Origin: Rhodospirillales bacterium
GTDB taxonomy: Bacteria; Pseudomonadota; Alphaproteobacteria; QKFK01; SZUA-500
Reading direction: 5' to 3'
DNA length: 5,357 bases
NCBI GenBank assembly: GCA_003252195.1
Contig: QKFK01000221.1
Coordinates: 1-5,357 of the forward strand
How positions within the stretch are numbered: position 1 is the first letter of the stretch; each line of letters begins with the position of its first letter. The position numbers and the translations under genes were made by a program. Positions 1-4,891 of the stretch are shown piece by piece. The notes beneath the pieces were generated by a model that was given only the letters and a program-made list of their open reading frames with translations, was not told the DNA's origin and did no database searches.

Positions 1-1160
1 GCTTCTAAAAACAAATCATTAGTCCATTTATTGCGACTTTCTCCAATGCCATGGCGGAAAGATTCTTTAGCGGCGGTTGCCCAGTCATTATCATCAATTG
101 CCTTTAGCATCTTTTTATATTTAGAGAAACCATTTTGCCCTAAATTATAAGTCATATCTATAGTTGCTCTTTTAACACTTTGGGGCTTGTTATCAAAGCC
201 TTTTATCTTTCCTTTTAGGAAGCTAATATCATTAGCAATATGCTCTTTCATTTTGTTATCACTATAATCTTCAGATAAATCCATGGTTGAGTATTTTTTA
301 TAAAATTTACTCCTATAATTATATGGTCTTTCTTTATCATCACCTTTTTTAAAAACGGTATCTTTTAGCCCCTTTAGTCTTTGATATTCCGCTCTTTTCT
401 CCGCTTCAGTAGCTTGTTTATTGGTATCTCTATTAACCATCGGCAACTTAACAAAATCATATTCACTTGAGATCTTATTGCCATTCCCTATTGTTGGATT
501 ACCCTTAGTATCTAAATAAATATGACCCACTGGTTTTTCATGATTTTTTGTATCGGGAAAAGTAAGATTGTTTAGTTCATTATCCGCCTTAACCATATCC
601 TCATGTTCTTGTCTTACTTTATTTATATCTTCCATGTTTTTAACCTTATCATGCAATGTTCTATATGGGTATTGAGCTCTGTTCTGAGCAATATCATCTG
701 GCATGGTTATTTGCTCTTGTTTTAAGTTTCCTGCTTTTGCTATTTTATCATGAAAACTGTCTTTAATTTGCTCTACCTTCGAACCAACATTGTTAATTGC
801 TTCTATATTTTTTGATGCTTTGTGAACTCCATTAGTTAAATTAGCTTGAGTGCCTCCTGCAGTATTATCTGCTTTTATCGTAGGTTGTTTGGCATTTTCT
901 TTTAACTTGGCTAAGATAGAAGATTGATTGAACATACTCATGCTATTGCTCTGCGCGTTTTGAGCAGAATTTATGCTTATGTTGCCTGACAAATAATCGT
1001 TACTAAGTGGGCTTGATGATTGATTACGCTTACCTAAATGTTCATTTATTTTATTTATAGTTTCACCGTCTGGTTTCATCACCCCATCAATATTAAGGTT
1101 ATTATCTTTTTGAAAGTTCTTTATCCCATCTATCATAGATTGGGTTGGTATATTATCCAT
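1..1160 (-). CDS. GH24 (T4-lysozyme-type) muramidase-like protein with N-terminal peptidoglycan-binding-like domain; 3' end outside window
   Basis: An uninterrupted frame of 386 codons, numbered from the ATG at 1160, runs off the left edge. Residues 5-42 look like a PG_binding_1 domain (IDGIKNFQKDN, then IDGVMKPDGETINKIN). Residues 44-205 are an Asn/Lys/Gln-rich linker I do not recognise. Residues 208-228 match the GH24 active site: E208, D217 and T223 have the spacing of T4 lysozyme E11-D20-T26, within YLDTKGNPTIGNGN. T4 His31 is replaced by Asn228. DMTYNLG (335-341) followed by W360 fits the C-terminal lobe. The inferred role is cleavage of the N-acetylmuramic acid to N-acetylglucosamine bond in peptidoglycan, as a phage or phage-derived enzyme. 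There is no signal peptide, so holin-aided release or packaging in a particle would be needed. The ATG at 1160 has no usable Shine-Dalgarno, and the frame stays open for YYKEPDWG before it. The original start was probably at 1251, in another frame. Family call fairly firm; exact role uncertain. Confidence 0.75.
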   Translation of the reverse strand, partial: MDNIPTQSMIDGIKNFQKDNNLNIDGVMKPDGETINKINEHLGKRNQSSSPLSNDYLSGNISINSAQNAQSNSMSMFNQSSILAKLKENAKQPTIKADNTAGGTQANLTNGVHKASKNIEAINNVGSKVEQIKDSFHDKIAKAGNLKQEQITMPDDIAQNRAQYPYRTLHDKVKNMEDINKVRQEHEDMVKADNELNNLTFPDTKNHEKPVGHIYLDTKGNPTIGNGNKISSEYDFVKLPMVNRDTNKQATEAEKRAEYQRLKGLKDTVFKKGDDKERPYNYRSKFYKKYSTMDLSEDYSDNKMKEHIANDISFLKGKIKGFDNKPQSVKRATIDMTYNLGQNGFSKYKKMLKAIDDNDWATAAKESFRHGIGESRNKWTNDLFLE

Positions 1161-1176
1161 ACCCCAATCAGGTTCT

Positions 1177-1251
1177 TTATAATATTACATCATCTTGATT
1201 AACCCCTGAATTACTTGCGATGCTGTTTTTTAGTTTTAAGAAATCAAACAT
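1177..1251 (-). pseudogene. Detached 24-codon N-terminal piece of the lysozyme-like gene, ending at a premature TAA
   Basis: An ATG at 1251 has a clear ribosome binding site (GGAG at 1261-1258, six bases away). It opens a 24-codon frame starting MFDFLKLKNSIASNSGVNQD and stopping at TAA 1179-1177. The large frame, read in another phase, then shows YYKEPDWGMDNIP immediately before its domain. From memory, alphaproteobacterial proteins of this kind begin with the same sort of MFDF-LK-SI-NSGVN-DDV stretch, then about ten residues (roughly IKxALxxLG), then YYxxPDWG. I infer a small out-of-frame deletion that removed this join. The start with the good ribosome binding site therefore no longer reaches the domains. 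A sequencing error alone is unlikely if the missing residues are real. Reinitiation at ATG 1160, 17 bases after the stop, could still give the main protein. Confidence 0.6.
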
Positions 1252-1263
1252 GTTTTTCTCCAC

Positions 1264-1296
1264 AAAAAATGGGCAGAAGAAAAATCTCCCGCCCAT
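1264..1296 (-). terminator. Intrinsic terminator or attenuator T2, directly before the ribosome binding site
   Basis: On the minus strand, ATGGGCGGGAGA pairs with TCTTCTGCCCAT across a TTTT loop. The stem is 12 bp (1296-1285 with 1280-1269) with two G-U pairs. Six T follow directly (1269-1264, the first inside the stem). The U-tract ends three bases before the GGAG at 1261-1258. No promoter fits between this hairpin and the ATG at 1251, so any transcript of the gene must read through it. Confidence 0.8.
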
Positions 1297-1310
1297 ATAA
1301 AAGCTGTTTA

Positions 1311-1344
1311 AATAAAAAACGCTTAAGACCAAAAATCTTAAGCG
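1311..1344 (-). terminator. Intrinsic terminator T1 in the leader of the lysozyme-like gene
   Basis: On the minus strand, CGCTTAAGA (1344-1336) pairs perfectly with TCTTAAGCG (1328-1320) around a 7-base loop TTTTTGG. TTTTTTATTT follows (1319-1310). The plus strand has no T-run after the hairpin, so the direction is leftward. It sits 15 bases upstream of the T2 stem, giving two terminators in tandem. Confidence 0.8.
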
Positions 1345-1351
1345 ATAACAC

Positions 1352-1370
1352 AAACGCACCTATAGCGTTT
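1352..1370 (-). promoter_or_regulatory. Leader hairpin able to compete with T1
   Basis: On the minus strand, AAACGC (1370-1365) pairs with GCGTTT (1357-1352) around a 7-base loop. The same 5' arm, extended as AAACGCT (1370-1364), is also complementary to AGCGTTT (1323-1317), which is the 3' arm of T1 plus the start of its U-tract. The two pairings exclude each other, so an antiterminator-like switch is conceivable. The 9-bp T1 stem should usually win. Confidence 0.35.
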
Positions 1371-1374
1371 ACTA

Positions 1375-1409
1375 ATCATAACAAGAACATAAAAAGAACA
1401 AAATGTCAA
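1375..1409 (-). promoter_or_regulatory. Candidate leftward promoter for the lysozyme-like leader
   Basis: The minus strand has a perfect TTGACA (1409-1404) and an extended -10, TGT-TATGAT (1383-1375). The 23-base spacer is too long for a standard sigma-70 pair, so activity would rest mainly on the extended -10 or on an activator. Predicted transcription would begin near 1368, at the leader hairpin, and then meet T1 and T2. Confidence 0.35.
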
Positions 1410-1448
1410 GAAAATTGTTGTAATAGGTAAAATATTTATCTTAAGCTT

Positions 1449-1477
1449 TAGACTTTTTATTAGCATTTCTATATAAT
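1449..1477 (+). promoter_or_regulatory. Sigma-70-type promoter of the DUF3892-like gene
   Basis: TAGACT (1449-1454, four of six to the -35 consensus), a 17-base spacer and a perfect TATAAT (1472-1477). Transcription should start near 1484, leaving a leader of about 28 bases with AGAGA (1501-1505) before the ATG at 1512. It lies back to back with the candidate leftward promoter. Confidence 0.6.
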
Positions 1478-1511
1478 TCATTAAGAGATTTAATTGATAT
1501 AGAGATACTAA

Positions 1512-1832
1512 ATGTTGCCAGAAATAGATTCCTTCATCAGAAGGATTCATTACTCAAGTAATGACAAAGGTTTTCAACATATTAAACGAGTGTGGCTAAG
1601 AGCGGCAGAAAGATACCTTGATTCATATAAGTGGGATGAAGGTAAAGATGTTCCTGTAGAAGCCGTTATAAACGCCATAGATAACGGAAAAGCAGTATAT
1701 ACACAACATAAACGCGAAGGTTGGAGATATAGTGCCAAAGTTGAAAAAGTTAATGTTAACGGAAGCTTTTTTATAAAAACAGCCGACGGTGAGAAAGAAG
1801 AAGATAGCTTAGAAAAATTACCTGAATATTAA
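1512..1832 (+). CDS. Small DUF3892-like protein, 106 residues
   Basis: The function is unknown. The fit to DUF3892, a small family of unknown role scattered through bacteria, is from memory of its pattern. It shows an I-x-x-I start and a later V strand (residues 9-27), a helix VINAIDNGKAVY (52-63), an A-x-V-x-x-V strand (75-80), FIKTADG (87-93), then D98-x-L100 and the terminal LPE (103-105). Residues 28-50 are longer than I expect between the first strand and the helix. There is no signal peptide or membrane segment, so it is probably cytoplasmic. The ATG at 1512 follows a good promoter and a modest AGAGA site, and no other start fits. It is a single-gene unit, divergent from the lysozyme-like gene and convergent with the Sel1 gene. 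The open frame opposite its 5' end is a shadow. Confidence 0.7.
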   Translation: MLPEIDSFIRRIHYSSNDKGFQHIKRVWLRAAERYLDSYKWDEGKDVPVEAVINAIDNGKAVYTQHKREGWRYSAKVEKVNVNGSFFIKTADGEKEEDSLEKLPEY

Positions 1833-1859
1833 ATATAAAAATGGACTGAAAAACAGCCC
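1831..1859 (-). terminator. Terminator of the Sel1-repeat gene
   Basis: On the minus strand, GGGCTG (1859-1854) pairs with CAGTCC (1848-1843) around a TTTTT loop, with one G-U pair. ATTTTTATATTT follows (1842-1831). It lies 31 bases past the Sel1 stop, and its U-tract touches the stop codon of the converging DUF3892-like gene. On the plus strand the G-U becomes an A-C mismatch and the T-run is poorer (CCTTTAATTTT), so it would work less well rightward. Confidence 0.65.
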
Positions 1860-1889
1860 CTTTAATTTTATCTGATACAAATAAAATAT

Positions 1890-2468
1890 TTAAAAAGGAG
1901 AAAGGGTGTCTTTTTCATAGCGATTCATAGCGCGATAAACAGCGTTTGCGTTTTGGGCAGCATCTTTAACCCCTAATTGTGAAGCAAGGTTATATAAAGC
2001 CCATGCTTTTTGCAAATCTTGCTCGCAACCAACTCCATTTGCTTTTATCCAAGCTAAAATTTCAACTGCTTGAACATCTTTAGCTTCGGCTTGTTTTTCT
2101 ATCTCGGCAATATCAAATGGTGACGGATTACCTTTTTGCACCGCAATTACAACCTCTTTCCATTTTTTATCGTCCTTAGTCTGCACCAAGCTTTTAGCTT
2201 TTGCAGGCACTGTATTTGCCATTAGGGATGCAGGAAGCTCTTTTTTTTCTGGAATTTTTATGGTTTCAGCTTCTTTTTTAGCTTCTTCTTTTTGAACTTT
2301 TTTTTCTTTTACCACTTTATTAAAAGAATATGAGGGTAAATGACCTGCATTTTCGCTTTTTATGATATCGCGATACATTTCATCTAAATCAAGACCAAAG
2401 GCACAAGCAGGCGAGGCATTTAACATAATACCTAATGAAATCATATAGATGGCTAGCTTAATGCTCAT
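1890..2468 (-). CDS. Exported Sel1-repeat protein, 192 residues
   Basis: Residues 1-23 form a signal peptide: a short basic start, a hydrophobic core, and a probable signal-peptidase I site after ACA (21-23). Cys22 lacks a proper lipobox, so this is probably not a lipoprotein. Residues 50-102 are Lys/Glu/Ala-rich and probably a disordered or helical linker. Residues 133-171 fit one Sel1-type repeat (AVEILAWIKANGVGCEQD, then KAWALYNLASQLGVKDA). A partial second helix pair may be present before or after it. Sel1 repeats build alpha-alpha solenoids that bind other proteins, so a periplasmic scaffold or adaptor role is inferred; the partner is unknown. The ATG at 2468 is the only start in frame after the upstream TAA. 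Its nearest purine-rich site (AGAGG) is about 14 bases away, so initiation looks weak. No clear leftward promoter was found in the divergent region shared with dut. Confidence 0.75.
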   Translation of the reverse strand: MSIKLAIYMISLGIMLNASPACAFGLDLDEMYRDIIKSENAGHLPSYSFNKVVKEKKVQKEEAKKEAETIKIPEKKELPASLMANTVPAKAKSLVQTKDDKKWKEVVIAVQKGNPSPFDIAEIEKQAEAKDVQAVEILAWIKANGVGCEQDLQKAWALYNLASQLGVKDAAQNANAVYRAMNRYEKDTLSPF

Positions 2469-2549
2469 AAAATATGGCTTTACCTCTTGGTTTTTGCGAT
2501 TAACTTCTTATTTTAAAGCTGAAATTGTTAAAAAATCTTTATCCTTATT

Positions 2550-2578
2550 TTGACATCAGCGCAAGCTATGATTAGAAT
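2550..2578 (+). promoter_or_regulatory. Sigma-70 promoter of dut
   Basis: A perfect TTGACA (2550-2555), a 17-base spacer and TAGAAT (2573-2578, five of six). Transcription should start near 2585, giving a leader of about 30 bases. A longer dUTPase frame could open at the TTG of this -35 box, but that codon lies upstream of the transcript start, so translation should begin at 2616. Confidence 0.8.
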
Positions 2579-2615
2579 CTGGATTGTTTTCAAGTTGTTT
2601 TTAAAGAGAGAAAAA

Positions 2616-3068
2616 ATGCAATATAACGTAAATGTTCCGATTATCCGCTTTCCTCACGCTATGGATTTAGAATTGCCTCAATATGCAACGCCATATTCTG
2701 CTGGAATGGATTTGCTAGCTGCAGTGGCAACAAAAGTAAAAATAGCACCAGGAGAAAAAGAATTAATCAAAACAGGTATCGGCATTGCATTACCCGCTGG
2801 ATTTGAGGCTCAGGTACGCTCTCGCTCTGGATTAGCTGCAAAAGATGGAGTTATGGTTCTTAATTCTCCAGGTACGGTTGATGCAGATTACAGAGGCGAA
2901 ATCGGCGTTATTTTATACAACACTAGCAAAAACAACTTTCTTGTGACCAGAGGCATGAGAATTGCCCAACTTGTGGTCGCTCCTGTTGCCAGAGTTATTT
3001 GGAATGATGTTGCTCATATGGATGCAACCCAAAGAGGCACTGGTGGTTTTGGTTCAACAGGCGTGTAA
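2616..3068 (+). CDS. dut: Deoxyuridine 5'-triphosphate nucleotidohydrolase (dUTPase), 150 residues
   Basis: It hydrolyses dUTP to dUMP and pyrophosphate, keeping uracil out of DNA and supplying dUMP for thymidylate synthesis. It is a cytoplasmic homotrimer needing Mg2+. All five motifs of the trimeric family are present: AGMDLLA (29-35), RSRSGLA (68-74), GTVDADYRGEI (86-96, with catalytic Asp89 and Tyr92), GMRIAQLVV (113-121) and RGTGGFGSTG (140-149, with Phe145 that stacks on uracil). The length is normal for a bacterial enzyme. The start is ATG 2616, with GAGAG at 2606-2610; the in-frame TTG at 2550 is excluded because it forms the -35 box. It is divergent from the Sel1 gene and 81 bases ahead of cysK. 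Many alphaproteobacteria place dut beside coaBC; that link is absent here. Confidence 0.97.
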   Translation: MQYNVNVPIIRFPHAMDLELPQYATPYSAGMDLLAAVATKVKIAPGEKELIKTGIGIALPAGFEAQVRSRSGLAAKDGVMVLNSPGTVDADYRGEIGVILYNTSKNNFLVTRGMRIAQLVVAPVARVIWNDVAHMDATQRGTGGFGSTGV

Positions 3069-3075
3069 TTAAGCC

Positions 3076-3103
3076 TTGATTTTTAGCAATTATTGGCTAA
3101 ATT
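3076..3103 (+). promoter_or_regulatory. Weak candidate promoter for cysK
   Basis: TTGATT (3076-3081) and TAAATT (3098-3103) are separated by 16 bases, each four of six to consensus. The predicted start lies near 3110, beside the palindrome at 3111-3125. No convincing terminator separates dut from cysK, so read-through from the dut promoter is an alternative. Confidence 0.3.
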
Positions 3104-3110
3104 ATTAATA

Positions 3111-3125
3111 CTACCATTTTGGTAG
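3111..3125. promoter_or_regulatory. Palindrome upstream of cysK, possible operator
   Basis: CTACCA-TTT-TGGTAG is a perfect 6-bp inverted repeat centred 32 bases before the cysK ATG, just ahead of the ribosome binding site. The size and symmetry suit a dimeric repressor. Rrf2-family regulators of cysteine or iron-sulfur genes are one option, but this is inference. As RNA the hairpin is small and lacks a U-tract, so it is not a terminator. Confidence 0.4.
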
Positions 3126-3149
3126 AGATTAAAAAAGAAGGAGATAAAA

Positions 3150-4094
3150 ATGTCTAATAATTTTCGTGGTAAAATATATAATTCCATAACCGAAACAATC
3201 GGCAACACCCCTTTAGTTCGCTTCACAACTTTTGCAAAAGAATGTGGCGTAAGGGCTGAGATTATTGGCAAATGCGAGTTTTTTAACCCGCTATCTTCTG
3301 TTAAAGATCGTATTGGCTTAGCCATGATTGAGGACGCTGAAAATGCAGGCAGAATCAACAAAGACACCATAATTATTGAGCCAACCTCTGGTAATACTGG
3401 CATAGCTTTAGCTGCTGTTTGTGCTGCAAAGGGGTATAAAATTATATTAACCATGCCTGAGAGCATGTCTATTGAGCGCAGAAAAATGCTAGCACACCTT
3501 GGCGCAGAACTTGTTTTAACTCCTGCGGCGAATGGAATGAAGGGAGCTATATCAAAAGCAGAAGAGCTTTTAACCGAGCACCCAAACTCTTTTATGCCAA
3601 GTCAATTTGACAACCCTGCCAACCCAGAAATACATAAAAAAACAACCGCTATTGAGATTATCGAAGATACAAAAGGTAAAATAGATGTCTTTATTGCAGG
3701 TGTTGGAACTGGCGGCACATTATCTGGTACTGCCGAGATTTTAAAAAAACACAACCCAGATATTAAGATTATTGCCGTTGAGCCTGAATCTAGCCCTGTT
3801 ATTAGCGGGGGCAACCCAGGACCACACAAAATTCAAGGAATTGGCGCTGGTTTTATTCCTAAAAACTTAGACACCACACTAATTGATGAAACCGTACAAA
3901 TTAGCAATGACAAAGCTTTTGAAACAGCTCGATTAGTTGCAAAGACTGAAGGGACTCCTGTGGGGATTTCTTCTGGTGCAGCTTTGGCAGCAGCTATAAA
4001 AGTTGCGTCTCGCCCAGAAATGGACGGCAAAAGAATAGTAGTTATATTGCCTTCTTTCGCAGAAAGGTACCTTTCTACAGAATTATTTGCCTAA
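3150..4094 (+). CDS. cysK: Cysteine synthase A (O-acetylserine sulfhydrylase), 314 residues
   Basis: A PLP enzyme that makes L-cysteine and acetate from O-acetyl-L-serine and sulfide, the last step of cysteine synthesis, in the cytoplasm. Visible features: ETIGNTPLVRF (15-25), NPLSSVKDR with the PLP-binding Lys52 (46-54), the substrate loop TSGNTG (79-84), GVGTGGT holding the PLP phosphate (184-190), GIGAGFIP (230-237), GTPVGISSG with Ser274 near the PLP ring nitrogen (268-276), and PSFAERYLST near the C-terminus (301-310). The length is close to the usual 310-325. The QFDNPANP segment (152-159) is typical of CysK. CysM is less likely but not fully excluded by eye. AAGGAG (3138-3143) gives a strong ribosome binding site six bases before the ATG. 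No cysE serine acetyltransferase gene is nearby. Confidence 0.95.
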   Translation: MSNNFRGKIYNSITETIGNTPLVRFTTFAKECGVRAEIIGKCEFFNPLSSVKDRIGLAMIEDAENAGRINKDTIIIEPTSGNTGIALAAVCAAKGYKIILTMPESMSIERRKMLAHLGAELVLTPAANGMKGAISKAEELLTEHPNSFMPSQFDNPANPEIHKKTTAIEIIEDTKGKIDVFIAGVGTGGTLSGTAEILKKHNPDIKIIAVEPESSPVISGGNPGPHKIQGIGAGFIPKNLDTTLIDETVQISNDKAFETARLVAKTEGTPVGISSGAALAAAIKVASRPEMDGKRIVVILPSFAERYLSTELFA

Positions 4095-4116
4095 ACAGAC
4101 TTTCGTTTGTAATATA

Positions 4117-4169
4117 TTAACCAAAGTTAGTTAGATTCACCAATGGGTGTGTTTAGTAACTTTGGTTAA
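4117..4169. repeat. Long inverted repeat between cysK and the SH3 gene
   Basis: TTAACCAAAGTTA (4117-4129) is the exact reverse complement of TAACTTTGGTTAA (4157-4169). The 27-base loop holds a second small hairpin, CACC-AATG-GGTG (4138-4149). The weak T-run after it (AATATTTTG) makes a standard intrinsic terminator doubtful. It could instead be a processing site, an mRNA-protecting structure or an operator. It ends 18 bases before the SH3 start codon. Confidence 0.6.
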
Positions 4170-4187
4170 ATATTTTGTGACGAGACG

Positions 4188-4697
4188 ATGAAGATAAAGA
4201 AGATAATAGTTACATCATTTTTAAGTTTATCCCTATTAATAGGGCTGACATCTTTATCTAATGCGCAAATCGAAAGTAGTGGTTTGCCAATCCCTCGTTT
4301 TGTATCATTAAAATCTGCTCAAGTTAATTTACGCTCTGGCCCTGGGGTTAGATATCCTGTTATTTGGGTTTATTTATCAAAAGCTTTGCCTGTAGAAATT
4401 ATTGGTGAATATGATAATTGGCGCAAAATTCGCGACTGGGAAGGAAGCGAAGGCTGGGTTCATAAATCATTATTATCTGGCAAAAGAATGGTTAGAATAA
4501 CTGGCATTCAACGCACGTTATATCGTAACAGTTCTGAGCCTTTACGCATTATGGCCAAGGTAGAATCTGGAGTTATTGGTGAGCTTAATGAATGCCCAAA
4601 AGATTCTTTATTCTGCAAGGTAAGCTTTGGCAACATTAGTGGTTGGATGAAAAGAAGCGACTTCTGGGGTGTTTATCCTCCAGAATATTTTGACTGA
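4188..4697 (+). CDS. Exported bacterial SH3-domain protein, 169 residues
   Basis: Residues 1-26 are a signal peptide (a KIKK start, a Leu/Ser-rich core, cleavage after SNA), so the mature protein should be periplasmic. Residues 37-97 form a bacterial SH3 domain with VNLRSGPGVRYPV (46-58), a YDNWRKIRDWEG turn (75-86) and GWVHKSLLSG (89-98). Residues 100-160 repeat the fold more loosely: RTLYRNSS, then a strand at 124-132, then GWMKRSDFWG (152-161). Cys136 and Cys143 could form a disulfide in the second domain. The type matches the two-domain SH3_4 (PF06347) proteins common in alphaproteobacteria. Bacterial SH3 domains often bind peptidoglycan or partner proteins; the ligand here is not known. 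The ATG at 4188 has only a poor GAGA site three bases away, but no alternative start would keep the signal peptide. Confidence 0.85.
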   Translation: MKIKKIIVTSFLSLSLLIGLTSLSNAQIESSGLPIPRFVSLKSAQVNLRSGPGVRYPVIWVYLSKALPVEIIGEYDNWRKIRDWEGSEGWVHKSLLSGKRMVRITGIQRTLYRNSSEPLRIMAKVESGVIGELNECPKDSLFCKVSFGNISGWMKRSDFWGVYPPEYFD

Positions 4698-4743
4698 TAT
4701 TCTCGGTTTAATACTTAAACAAAATCACCTATAACATAAACAG

Positions 4744-4770
4744 TCGCGCCAAGTTACTAACTTGTTGCGA
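4744..4770. repeat. Interrupted 27-base palindrome, stable hairpin
   Basis: TCGC (4744-4747) pairs with GCGA (4767-4770), and CAAGTTA (4750-4756) with TAACTTG (4758-4764), around a central C. Between the arms are one G-U pair (4748-4766) and one mismatch (4749-4765). No T-run follows on the plus strand. Leftward, the flank is only loosely T-rich (CTGTTTATGTTATAGG), so terminator function is unproven. Confidence 0.6.
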
Positions 4771-4861
4771 ACTTTGCTTCACTGCTCTGGTTAGCTTCAC
4801 AAACCTCTTATCTTGGCTAATGTTATCTAGAACACTCTAAACAGAGCATCTTTATCGCACC

Positions 4862-4891
4862 GTGATTTGCAGTCAGCCCAAATCACTGACT
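4862..4891. repeat. Two overlapping, mutually exclusive hairpins
   Basis: Stem A: GTGATTTG (4862-4869) with CAAATCAC (4879-4886), 8 perfect bp. Stem B: AGTCAG (4871-4876) with CTGACT (4886-4891), 6 perfect bp. The 5' arm of B lies in the loop of A. Stem B is followed ten bases later by ATTTTTG, so B could be a weak rightward terminator and A its competitor. Confidence 0.45.

Noticed and set aside
1160..1190. Programmed frameshift joining the two lysozyme pieces
   Set aside because: A +1 shift at TTA-TAA would need poor re-pairing, no stimulatory structure is evident, and homolog-like residues seem missing, which points to a deletion.
1338..1379. 13-codon leader peptide MISKRYRCVCVIA whose stop lies in T1
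   Set aside because: Its ATG falls inside the predicted -10 box, so it would not be on the transcript, and it has no ribosome binding site or run of one regulatory amino acid.
1215..1430. 71-codon plus-strand open frame
   Set aside because: It runs through both leader hairpins and opposite the lysozyme N-terminal fragment. The composition is Lys/Arg/Cys-rich and unlike a real protein, and no ribosome binding site was seen.
1338..1550. 70-codon minus-strand frame opposite the DUF3892-like start
   Set aside because: It overlaps a well-supported gene, its promoter and terminator T1, and it has no recognisable domain.
3083..3466. Minus-strand frame opposite dut-cysK spacer and cysK
   Set aside because: Shadow of cysK, with no ribosome binding site and no family resemblance.
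3602..4030. Two further minus-strand frames opposite cysK
   Set aside because: Shadows of a clear conserved enzyme gene.
4147..4191. 14-codon GTG-started frame overlapping the SH3 ATG as ATGA
   Set aside because: It has no ribosome binding site and lies within the inverted repeat, so the overlap is probably chance.
4862..4891. H-type pseudoknot formed by stems A and B
   Set aside because: There would be no loop bases left to cross the 8-bp stem, so both stems cannot form together; they are listed as alternatives.
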